DNA of 64,000 nucleotides from Roridomyces roridus (lineage: Eukaryota > Basidiomycota > Agaricomycetes > Agaricales > Mycenaceae), in contig JARKIF010000072.1 in the NCBI GenBank assembly GCA_029378245.1, positions 98,949-162,948 on the forward strand. Direction: 5' to 3'. This document shows positions 32,717 to 43,100 of the stretch, piece after piece. The position numbers and the translations under genes are program-made. Below the pieces are notes generated by a model. The model saw only the letters and a program-made list of their open reading frames with translations, did not search any database and had not been told where the DNA came from. Positions within the stretch are counted from its first letter, which is position 1; every line of letters starts with the position of its first letter.

Positions 32717-33655
32717 ATTCACCAAGATACCGACTACATGAAATTGATCACCGCAGCGCAGCCGTGGGGATTCCAGTCCGAAGCCAGCGTATTCCTGTCG
32801 AACATGGTCACGAAACTCGACTCGGGTGCCAACGCCGAAACCAACATCATTATTAGGTGCGTTCAAAGTTGACGAGGCGGACCCGGTGTGGAATCCGTTG
32901 CGGATTTCACACCGGGTTTTTCACACCGGGTTTTTTCCTCGCCGACTTTTTATCCGGTGAGCGAAACCCGTTGTGGCCAAAACCCGTTGTGATGGGTTTC
33001 TGCCGAGTTCCTTCGTTGGTAATCACCGGATCAGCGGGTAGCGCTTCTTAGGCGCTGTCAAACCAGCCATCACAACAGGTTTTAACTTTGAACGCACCAT
33101 CCAAAAAACCCGGTGCGACAGTCGTTGAGAAAACCAAAAACCCGTTGCACAACCCGTTGCACACCGGGTCAAATTTTAACTTTGAACGCACCTATTGGAA
33201 TCCACAGGGCTGCTGCCGGGCTCAATCAGGATGCATTTTTCCAGGCGTTGAGCGGGGTCGCTAGTACTCTCCTTAACCTGGGGTCACCGACTCCAATCAA
33301 TGCTATGAGGCTGGTACGTCCTATTCCTCGTCATTTGCAGACGTGACTTTGAACATTCGACCAGCTGAACGGGGACGCGGATGCTTTAGCCGCAGCTGGT
33401 TTTACCTGGGCCAACCAGCCGGCCGTAATTTCCATCAAGAAATGGAAGTCGCTAACGACTGATGTAGGAGGCGCTCTTCTTTTTACTTCAAAGCCTTTTG
33501 ACTGATCTTCTCCTTTGCAGCTCAGCGGCAACCTTGAAGTGAAAGCTTTTGTAGCGCAGGCGGTCAAGACCCTCAACGGGGTCCATACTTTCTCCTCTAC
33601 CGACGTGAAGAATGTGTTTACCAGCTCCACCTTCAACGAGAATTTGGTGGGATAG
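32717..33655 (+). pseudogene. Unknown small gene, interrupted by a MITE and lacking its 5' end
   Basis: Exons inferred: 32,717-32,855, then a MITE, then 33,195-33,313, 33,365-33,463 and 33,521-33,655 with two short introns. Removing the MITE and one TA joins NIII to GIHRAAAGL in frame. The readable part ends ...KNVFTSSTFNENLVG and contains GIHRAAAGLNQDAFFQALSG and KKWKSLTTD. There is an acceptor-like TATAG at 32,716 but no supported first exon. I do not recognise the family. It is mostly helical with no transmembrane segment. Confidence 0.5.
32854..33194. mobile_element. 337-bp MITE with TA target duplication
   Basis: GGTGCGTTCAAAGTT at 32,856-32,870 is inverted at 33,178-33,192, and similarity continues inwards (GACCCGGTGTG). 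TA flanks both ends, as for Tc1/mariner-type insertion. A third copy of the terminal sequence (33,084-33,098) and repeats of CACACCGGGTTTTT suggest a nested or internally duplicated structure. Confidence 0.65.
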
Positions 33656-33844
33656 GATATGGTGCGTTCCGGTACTCAAAAAATGATTGCGTGTACGATA
33701 GTCTATGAGCTTGTGTGATCAATCATTGCCCTGAAAGTTTCAATCCAGACTCAAAGTTGAGCGCGATCCTCTGATATAGCGGAATGAAAGTATTATAATT
33801 ATGTCTTGTACACCAGGACAATCTACAATTACAGTGGGAGGTGT

Positions 33845-34737
33845 TTACTCTATATCGAACAAGAGGACTTCCGCCGTCTTGCCGCCAATATTCTCTATCG
33901 TGAGGTCACCGCCGCTCTTGTCGAAGAATAGGTACGCCCCATCTCCTTCCCTCAACTCCACCTCGGCTCCTGGTGCGCCAAGGACGCGGATCGCAGCCCC
34001 CGAAGCCGCCTCGGTGTTGTACCCGCTAGTCTGCACAACATGCAGATACCCCTTCGAGCCCTTGATCCCCTGCTTCAGGCTCTTCCCCTCAGATAACATC
34101 GTCGCGTACAAAGTCAACGGACTCTGCACGGGCGCAGGCCCCGCACCCTCCCTGCTGTCCTTCAACACGCCCTCCGCGTCAATAGGCGCCACAATGCGAG
34201 CCCAGGTATTCCGCTTCTCCTCGTCGGTGAAATGGCGCGTAAAGTACCGGGGTTGTAACCGCGAGACGGTGGGGAGGGACCAGATTTGCAGGAAATGAAC
34301 GGGTTTGGAGCCGTGCGTCTTTTCCGAGTGAGATATTCCCGTGCCCGCGGAGGTCAGTTGGACGTCGCCGCGTTTGAGGATCTCGACGTTTCCCATCGAG
34401 TCTTTGCTGGAAAGACCGTTAGAATTGGGGCATAGAAAGAGAAGTAGACATACTGCTCGAGTTGGCCCGAGACGACGTAGGAGAAAATTTCGAATTCCCG
34501 ATGTGAGTGCGTCCCAAAGCCATTGCGAGGCGAGACGCGGTCCTCGTTTATGACGCGTAGGGAGCCAAGCTGGCTGTGTTTGTGGTCTTGGTACCTGGAT
34601 GACACGGTAAGCTCATACACCGCACTGAAAACCGACAATCCTTACGTGGAAAATGAAAAGGTGTGGAAAGTCTTCAGCCATCCGTGGTCAGCGTGGCCAC
34701 GTTCTTGGCTTGGACGGGGTACGATCTTGATTCCCAT
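33845..34737 (-). CDS. Pirin-family bicupin protein
   Basis: Three exons (34,737-34,646; 34,594-34,454; 34,406-33,845) with introns of 51 and 47 nt give 264 residues. Diagnostic pirin blocks are RGHADHGWL, GSLRVINEDRV, THSHREFEI with the first metal-binding histidines, GNVEILKRGDVQ, TSAGTGISHSE with the third His and Glu, and VHFLQIWSLP. The second cupin half has a GDGAYLFF strand. Pirins are iron-binding nuclear or cytosolic proteins, and some relatives are quercetin dioxygenases. The ATG at 34,737 is preferred because a TATA box lies about 145 bp upstream; a longer in-frame start (34,938) would precede that TATA. Confidence 0.88.
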
Positions 34738-35385
34738 GTCTTTGTTGGTCGCTATGGATGAAACTGGACGGGATAGCAGGGATTGAGCTCGTTGGAGATT
34801 GGAAAAGCTTGAGTGTTTGAGGAGAGACAACAGGATGGGGGCGGAGACGAGTGGGATGTCGACTTGAAGTGCGAGGGACAGCTTATATAGTACGGTAGCA
34901 GATGGATGAGAAGGAACAACCCAGATCTGGCGGGACAAGGCGGGTCATTATTGAGTGTCCTTGGTAAGCCGTGGCGACCCACGTGATTCGCCTTTTTGGG
35001 TAGCCACAACGCCACGCCCCCGATCGGGTAATTCTTGAGTTTGTCAGCCTTCCACCCGTTATGGATTCGCGGAACCCACTGAAGTTGCATTGACAAAATT
35101 GTCCTTACCATCGCTTTGTCACAGAAATAGGAACACCGACACAGATTGCCAGAGGTCTAGATCGACGCCCAGGTAAATGAACCGAATCGCAATGTGAACT
35201 GCCTCATCGCTTCTTTGCGCACTTGGGCAGATAAGCAGAACGTACAGCATATTCGGAACTTGTCGGAATGTACAAAAGTATAAATAAGTTGAAACGAAGA
35301 GGAGGAAACATGGGCATCGCAACAGACGATGAATTTCTGAGGCCTCATTTTAGTGGAATGGATGGACCGAAGAGGCAGACTCACA
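34738..35385. other. Intergenic region between the pirin and F-box genes
   Basis: It contains the pirin TATA box (34,881-34,889). No coding frame is supported. Confidence 0.5.
34881..34889 (-). promoter_or_regulatory. TATA box of the pirin-family gene
   Basis: TATATAAGC on the minus strand, about 145 bp upstream of the chosen ATG, leaving a 5' leader of roughly 110 nt. Confidence 0.55.
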
Positions 35386-36831
35386 TCAGGCCCATTTCTG
35401 CCTGCACAACCACCGAACCATCGGCGCGAGCACGTCGTTCGTGCCGTTCACCAACGTAAAATCCAATCCGGCGTCTTGCAATTCGTCCAATTCCGTCTCC
35501 CATTCCTTCAGGCAATCGTACTCGGGATCCTGCGTCGCCTTGCCAATACAGAGCGTGACGCTTCGAAGAGCGCTGCGATGCATGTAGAACCGAGATGCGA
35601 TCATCTTCATATACGCCCGTACCGCGAGAAAAAGTTCCCCGTGAAATGCCAAGTCGATACGGGTCATCCGAGGAAAATCGCCTTGCTCGTCCCAGACAAC
35701 CAAGGCATTGATCACGGCGGAAGCCGTCTCGTAGACATTGTCTTCTCCGTCATCAAATATGAAGGCTAACTCCTCGAGGAGGGGATACGCCTTGAGAATG
35801 GCTTCGGCCACAGTCTTCTGTGGCAATCCTTGCAGACAGAGTCGGCGTACAGTGTCTGAAGAGTGGGCAAGGAACCGGTGGAGAGCGGGCAGGTCTTCGA
35901 TGCGGCATATGAGAGATTCCTGAATATTCATGGTAATCTGTTCCAGAACAGGCATCCTGAGGTGCGCCAAGATCTCGACATCGGAGACGTAGAGGCATTG
36001 GAGTTGCGGCAAATCAATGATTTCCGAGTCATCGAGCTCCGTCTCCGTCCACTCCACCACGTCGGCGACGTATATGACGGCCACGACGAGCTCGGAGGCC
36101 TGGCTCAGGATTTGCCGATGGATATCCCAAGACGCGGAAGCGCGGTAGCTGGTAAGGTGACGGGGAAGGTCGAAAGATGATACCCGAGAGCATCCGAGGG
36201 AGACGTCGACCAACGACACCGTAGTCTCGAAACAATCAACCGACTCTTCCGACTCTTCCGACTCTTCCTCCGAATCATCCGAGTCGGCGTCGTCTTTTTC
36301 CGAGCCATCCTCCCAGTAAATGCCCAGCTTGCGCAACAACGGCATCCGATCCCGAAGAGCAGGGAGGAGAGGGAGAAGGTCCTCCGTCAAGATTAGGCGG
36401 AGCTCCTCCCATCGAGCCGAATGCTCGCTGAGGCATTGAAACATCTGAATTTGGGGCGCCGCGTCGTTCTTATGCGACCCGAAAAAGTGTACTTTGAGTG
36501 CCCTTGAGCGTTGTATTTGCAGCTTGACCGCCGCAAGGGGATGGTCGTAGAACCTGAAGTCTATGACGATCAAAGACCACAAAGCCGGCGTGGAGGCGGC
36601 GGCAGCCCTCCAACGGCTGCACACATGGGTGAGAACCCAAGGGCTCTCGTCGATGTCGAAATCTTCTCGCACTGGCGCCTCGGACACGGGAGGGAGTGAC
36701 CATAGGAAGATTTCGCCGAGAATTTCGGGAGGGATGCGTGTGACTGGGGAGGGGATGGTGGAGCGCTTTTTGGTGGACCGCCCTCGTTTGGGCTTTGCAG
36801 CCGAACCCGCCTTTCGAGTGCGCGGGGGCAT
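35386..36831 (-). CDS. F-box protein, tandem copy 1 (intact)
   Basis: 481 residues in one exon from the ATG at 36,831. The longer raw frame reaches 37,113 but overlaps the downstream end of the neighbouring copy. A basic N-terminus is followed by an F-box-like domain (IPPEILGEIFLWSLPP...PWVLTHVCSRWRAAAASTPALW), then leucine-rich segments and an acidic patch (DSDDSEEESEESEES). The family recruits substrates to SCF ubiquitin ligases through SKP1. Substrates are unknown; the family is large and fast-evolving in Agaricomycetes. Confidence 0.82.
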   Translation of the reverse strand: MPPRTRKAGSAAKPKRGRSTKKRSTIPSPVTRIPPEILGEIFLWSLPPVSEAPVREDFDIDESPWVLTHVCSRWRAAAASTPALWSLIVIDFRFYDHPLAAVKLQIQRSRALKVHFFGSHKNDAAPQIQMFQCLSEHSARWEELRLILTEDLLPLLPALRDRMPLLRKLGIYWEDGSEKDDADSDDSEEESEESEESVDCFETTVSLVDVSLGCSRVSSFDLPRHLTSYRASASWDIHRQILSQASELVVAVIYVADVVEWTETELDDSEIIDLPQLQCLYVSDVEILAHLRMPVLEQITMNIQESLICRIEDLPALHRFLAHSSDTVRRLCLQGLPQKTVAEAILKAYPLLEELAFIFDDGEDNVYETASAVINALVVWDEQGDFPRMTRIDLAFHGELFLAVRAYMKMIASRFYMHRSALRSVTLCIGKATQDPEYDCLKEWETELDELQDAGLDFTLVNGTNDVLAPMVRWLCRQKWA

Positions 36832-37078
36832 TGTGGAGGCAGGAAGGAAGAGAGCGATGCCGGCGTGATGCTTACCAAATCGGATCATGAGGTAGGCGAC
36901 TGTCATATTGATCTCGGACAAGGCACTTTCTTCCAAAAACGATTTACGAGCGGAATAATTAATTTGACAACCTCGCGCGATTCGTCGCGACCAGGACATT
37001 TCCACACACTCGCATGGGCTGCGGTCATGACGCCGCTCACCTGTCAGAAGAGAATGAAATACGTTCGCTGAGACAGAT

Positions 37079-38734
37079 TCAGTGAGGCGGCAAGCTCGCG
37101 GAACAGAAAACATACCCTAGAAAATTCCACGTTTGCTTGCAGTACCAGCGCCCCAAATGCTCTTCCACATCACAGACGTGCAATGAATTACCGAGGCCGG
37201 ATCGTCGAATGGGACAGACTCGAAGACGAGGGTTCTGCTCGTAATAGAGGGTGTTTGCATGGGGTTGAAGGCGAAAACGAGATTCCAACATCTGGAGATA
37301 CGGCCCATAGTCGATGGAGAGGCCACCTTCAAATGCAACCTCGATGCGGGATAGTTGAGGGCATAGAGCAGTGTCGCTATCAGTGGTCTCCAGGATGGTG
37401 ATGATATTGTTGACACTCGAATAACATCGATCATCAAATGCGTACGAGTCCCCGTGCTCGTCCCGGTTCTGGAGTATGACGGCAAAGTCGGTGAGCGCAG
37501 GGTATCGTTGGAGTATTTTCCGCGCAAAGTCCGCGGTAGGATGGCCCCTCAGAGCAAGCCTTCGAACGGTATTCGAAGAGTCCTTCGTGAAGCGGTAGAG
37601 ACTTGGTGAAAGGTAGGCTTCAGACCAACCACTATAGATGGTGATTTGTTCCACTTTCGGCACCCTGAGGGTCGCTAGAATGCCCGAGTGCGAAACGTAA
37701 ACGCAGCGAAGATGGGGTAGTTTGATGCGTCCAAATTCACTAGGAATACTCCATTCAGCCTCTGGGTTGGCTGTAGTGATGCTGGCGACGACAAGATTGT
37801 GGCAACGACTAAGGATATCCCGATGAATCGATCAAATCGTGTCGACGCAATAACAGGTGAGCTGGTGGGTGGGGAGAAGAAATGAAGCGGGGTCGAAAAG
37901 GGGTCTGATGCGGACCTCGACCAGAGAATCTGCAGTGTGAAAGCAATCGAGAGGTTGTGCTCCTTCCTCCGCTGCTTCGTCGACCCACTGCACGGATATT
38001 TTCTGCAGCAAGGGGACTCTGTTGTGCAGAGAAGGAAGCAACTGGTGTAGGTCGCCGGTTAACGAAACAAAGAATTCCCGCCAATGGAGGGAATGCTCGA
38101 TGAGGTACGCGAGCATTTGGATTTGTGCAGCCTGGTAATGCTCATTTGATCCGTGGAAATGTATTTTGAGCCCCTGAACCTTGGAGCGCTGGACCTGGGC
38201 CTTGACTGCCTTGAGAGGATGGCGATATTTGGCGTAATCCATGGAGATGATGGACCATAATCCAGATGTGAAGGTGGCGGCCGCCCTCCAGTGGCTGCAG
38301 ACGTGCGTCAAGACCCAAGGACTCTTGCAGATGCCGAACTTGGTTGGGTGGGCGATGTCGGAAGGGGCGGGAAGCGAATGTAGGAAGATTTCGGACAACA
38401 GCTCGGGAGGCAGCCGTCTGAGCGGGTGGAGGATGACTGGGCTCCACCTCCTATAGCGAGGTAGTTCAGCGCGGCCCCTTTCCAAGCGCCAGAGCCGATC
38501 CCGCAACTGCAGAATTTCGTTGTCAATCGAGGCCAAAGACGCGTCAATTCCTGATGCGAAGGACTGAGCCAGGACGATCTCGGAGGAATCTGGAGGCTCA
38601 TTGGAGCGGAAGAGAGAATCGAGTCGATTTCCGGGAGCTGCCATCGTTTCCAGAGATTGAATGGTGGCATCCAACGAAATGGCGCCACAGTTGGAGCATG
38701 GTGAGGCGTTCATCTGGCGAAATATGAGTTTCAT
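37079..38734 (-). pseudogene. F-box protein, tandem copy 2 (one nonsense codon)
   Basis: One reading frame spans 38,734 to 37,079 except for a single TGA at 37,832-37,834. It has the family N-terminus SPCSNCG, a LASIDNEILQLRDRLWRLE coiled coil, the F-box LPPELLSEIFLHSLP...PWVLTHVCSHWRAAATF, and LRR-like segments ending VEEHLGRWYCKQTW. Aligned to copy 1, the stop falls at the Trp of SWDIHRQIL (copy 2: stop-SIHRDIL), so TGG to TGA is the simplest explanation. It could be a pseudogene, a truncated protein of about 300 residues, or readthrough. Confidence 0.72.
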
Positions 38735-39023
38735 GCGGGTGACTGGCGAGAGGGAAGCAGATGATCACGGTAGCGTTTCGTGGTGGTTCAGGACAAGATG
38801 CGAGTCAATAGAACCAAAGCCAATCAAATCACCTTTCGCAGCCCTTCTCCTCGCAGACTGCCGGCTAAGAACACGGACACTTGTGAACTGGGCCAGTTAA
38901 GAACCTGATATTCACGCGACTTGAACTAGTACATCCGATGTTTCTCTCGTCGCCCCTATGCTCGCCCTTCCTCTCTGTTCGAGGTTTTCGAGTCACATCC
39001 CGCGCTTGAACACTTCCCCGTCA

Positions 39024-40170
39024 TCACGATTCATCTGAATCATCCCATACTGGTCGACAGAACCAACGCGCCATGCTAACCTGCACATTCTCGACCTCCG
39101 CGAAAGAGTGATCCATGCCATCCTGACGAAGTAAAACAGCAGTATCCATACCTGACTCAAGATATTCGTCTCCATCCTCGGAATGCAAAACAGCCGTCTG
39201 AAGGGCAGTACCGCGACGTGAGCATCTCGATATACCTCCCATAGTCGAGCCTCAAAGCACCTTCGAAACCAAAGTGGATGTGGGCTAACCGAGGGGTTAT
39301 ATCGATGCCCCCATGACGCCAGTCTAGCATCAGCATGTCCAGCAGAGCGTTGGCCGTGCGGTAGTCAGCGTCGTGCCCCTCTGCCCGGTTAGAACCGCCC
39401 GATGGGTGCTCCAAGAGACGTCGGCATGATACATAATGAGTAAGCTGTTGTGCCGGCAGCAGAAATGTTGGAGAGATATTCCCGACAAACGGCGAAATCG
39501 ACCAGGGATTCAGCAGTCTCGAAACAATCAATCGATTGCCCAAGTTCCTCGGCTTCTTCATCAGACCACTGCATCCATATCCTCCGTAGATTGGGAATTT
39601 GGCCACAAAGCGAGGCAAGGAGGGGACCCAACGTCGGTGTTACTGATATGAAGAGTTCCTGCCACTGTGCAGAAGGCACGATGAGGTAGCCGAGCGGTTG
39701 GATCTGGGCGGCCGCGTCGCACTCCTCCGACCCATAGAAGTATATCTTGAGCGTTGGCGACCGCTGGACCTGCGTCCTGACCAGTGCTGGGTGATACTCG
39801 TGGCTTTCGTAATCCAGATGAATGAAGGACCACAACGAGGCCGCAGAAATGGCGATAGCTCTCCAACGACTGCAGACGTGGGTCAGAACCCAGGGGGTAT
39901 TGGCGAAGATGAATCTGCTTCGACTCGTGCCCGCCGCTTTGAAAATCTCTGCGAGAATTTCCGGAGGGATGCGTCGGATGGGAGAAAGAATGGACTTGGT
40001 ACGCCGGCGCAGGTCTAGCAGCGCAGTGCGACCGTCCTCCAGTCGAGCCAGTTGTTCCCGCACTCGCAAAATCTCCACATCGAAGGATGCCAATCGGCCG
40101 TCGAGTTCCGCCGTGAAGGAGTGTATGAGAGGAGTCTCTTACTCCTGGGGAGGTTCATTTTGAGCATTTG
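39024..40170 (-). pseudogene. F-box protein, tandem copy 3 (decayed)
   Basis: Homology runs from NEPPQE (near 40,155) through an in-frame TAA (40,139-40,141), a coiled coil LASFDVEILRVREQ, the F-box IPPEILAEIF...PWVLTHVCSRWRAIA and a first LRR stretch. Then about 130 residues present in copies 1 and 2 are missing (near 39,390-39,440) with a frame change. A second frame change near 39,200 leads into the family C-terminus VSMARWFCRPVW at about 39,050. It is older and more damaged than copy 2. Confidence 0.7.
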
Positions 40171-43100
40171 TTGTCAGGGTGCATCTTGAAAGAAGCTGAA
40201 TACGTTCCATCAGGACGGAAGTGAAAGAAAATTAACCGGGATTTCGACTCCGAATTCCGAGTCAACCAAAGGAAGGGGGAGGAAGGAGCAAGGAAGGAGT
40301 CAAGGATAAATTGATCATCAATCACTAATAAACATCAACACTCCTTTCCTCCTAAGTACCATCATGGTCTACGTTAGAGCGACTAGTCCTGCCCTGAACT
40401 CCGCAGATATTACTCAATCCTCGAAGATATCACCTCCCGACTCGGTCACTGAAATCCACGAGCTTTACACAAACTGACTGGTCCAACCTCCACTTTCAAC
40501 GCGGAGGTTGTGGTCAAAGTTTCGGGTAAGTCGATCCGGCAAAAGTCTAGTCTCTCGGCAGACTATGTATTGCTCCGCGGCGAGCGTGCCGTCTTTCCGT
40601 ACTTGCCATGAATCTCGGTCTCAACATGCGACGCCCAAAGGCCTGCTGCTTGTGGTGACGTTGTTAACTGAATGGAATCTACCCTTCTCTCACGCGAGCT
40701 CTTTTTTAATGACCGGATTCAAGGCAAACTCCCTACTCCGGACACCATGCAAGCGACGCCAGTCGGGTATGTCCGAGATTTTCCTGCCTAGTGCTGATCG
40801 AAGCATTTTCAGCGGCGCCCCAGCTGCGGTCGGCGCCGCCGTGTTTCAGCGCTAGTCCTGGTACCCTCCTGAAAATATCCTCGAATCCAACTGCTGCATC
40901 TTATTCGTGATTCTGTTCATGGCAAGTCCAGCAGGGGCGAACTTTATCTGCGTCCTTGACACCGTGGGATTATGGTTGCGATTGCTACTCGACTTTTCTC
41001 TGCACATGGTTGGAGAACTCGGGACCACGAAACGGAGCTCTTGTCGCGTTGGAAGCTATTTTCGATCATAATTCGCTCGGACCGTAAAGCCGCGAGCAGT
41101 GTCGCGCTAGAAGCACAACGCATAGACGGAGATATCACCACTACGGAGTTTTCGCATCCCGGTCGGGGTCTCTTCTTTCTAGTTGAGCCGCGACGCATCT
41201 GGACGCGGTCTTGTATATCATGTAACCATAATCCGCTAGGTATGTCGGCGACTTTTAATTGTGCAAAATAATACATATCCACGCCACAGGTACATATACA
41301 CTTGCAAGGGATGTTCCGGGCGGGCGTGGTACGCATCCATCGGGGCTGATGGATGATCCAAGCGTAATTCATTGTTCAATGTGGCGGGATACCGACTTGA
41401 CACATCCTGCTCGAATAGTAAGATCGCATTTTGGGTTTGTGGCGCATCACTACTAAATTGCATCGTCCGCGAATTTCCGTGATCTTCTGCAATAAAGAGA
41501 CCGGTATTGTTTGCGCCTGGTTCAAGTCCGGCATTTTACGCGCGGGTTGGCAGACGGTTCTTGTCTTCAAAATTCAAACGGGCATGATTGCTCACTTGTT
41601 GCGATTGTGACCGATGTCCACGTACATGCGGGTGGCGGCGTTTTTCGCAGAATGGGCTTGTGGCTTAAATGCTCGGAGCGGGATGTTAATATTGCAAGTC
41701 CGCGAATGAGTATTCGGATCCACGGACCGGTTACAATGTCCCCACGCCGGGACGCCCGCCGCGATCAATAATGTTCTGCGACAACAACAAACCGAACACT
41801 TTCAGTGCGACAGGAGAGAATTCGGCCGCAGACCCCACTGCAGCTGCGCGCCCTGCCCTATTTTCCCCGAAAAGTGTATCTATTATCTCCGTGGGTTCTA
41901 AACTAGTTGATGAAACTCACCACGAAATTATACGGACAACATCCGAGCATTCGGTGAGGCAGGGCCATTACTAGCTCGGTTGCTATCTGAGTCCATGGAC
42001 TGGATGATTGTATTTGTCCACGGTGATTACTAGATGACGGTGTTGAAATGTTGAAACTTCCGTGTGGCTCGGTAGATACAACACAGCAGAAAGCCCCGAG
42101 GAACCCGCCTGTGCCTCTGTGTGAGTTCGAACCAAATGAATTAGCTCAAAGTCGAGACTCGGTCTCTTCGGGCGGGATGGTGCTATATGCGTTGAGAGTA
42201 ATCCACGGTGAGCGAGGAGATCAGATAAATCGCAGTAGCCCGTGTGAGTATAGCCGGACAAGAGGAACTCGGTCGTGTCGGCCCCGTAAGCCCGTGTTAT
42301 GGAGCTTAGGAGATGCCAGTAGATGTCATGTGGTACTTCTAGCCCGAGTTACTGAGCTGCACTAGCTCAGCTGAGACTGGGCTGAGTATATAACATACAC
42401 GGACATGGTTGAATTGGGGTTGTCCAGAAGTAGAACCAGTCAGGGAAACATCGTTAGCTGAACAGAGGTCGCCTAAAATCGCCCATGGGCCAAGTCAGCG
42501 TCAGGAGCATGCAATCCAAGTGCCAAAGTTTCTTCTCCAGGGAGCTTGATGGGTCGAAGGGAAACGGAAGCGAACTAGACAACGAGGCCAGCTACTCACC
42601 CACTCCCAAACAGTTCCGTGGATTCGGTCTTTGAGAGAGAAAAAGCAATGGCAGAGATCGATCGAAAGAAAATGTCCATTTGAACTTGTTCGTCCGCCAA
42701 GAGGCGCTGTGGTCCTCGAAGAGTAATATCGAAACACTTCGTGCTGATGGGCGGTGGTCATACGCCGTGTTCGAATTCCCATAACCCAGCGCAACGGAGT
42801 TGCGATACAGATATGCGGGTCGGTCGGAGGGTCACGGGTGCGCATACAGGCCAGCCTGAGAGTTTGCAGGGAAGAGGGGCTGAGGCGTAAAATATCTCGG
42901 TGTGGGAACGATGGAAATGAAATGAAAGTCAGGGGACATGAAGTGAATTTGGACTATTCTGGTGTTGGGAGTGGACGAAACGATCTCAACGGCTGGATTG
43001 TATGTAGGATCGCACCTTGCGCGTCGGCAGACGGGGGGGAATCGAGCGGTGTCTTGTTACTGTACGTGCGGCGCCGGTGGCATCGGGAAAAACTAAACAT

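Noticed and set aside
34738..34938. N-terminal extension of the pirin protein as a mitochondrial presequence
   Set aside because: A TATA box at 34,881-34,889 lies within this stretch and the pirin fold starts after the later ATG, so the stretch is more likely 5' leader.
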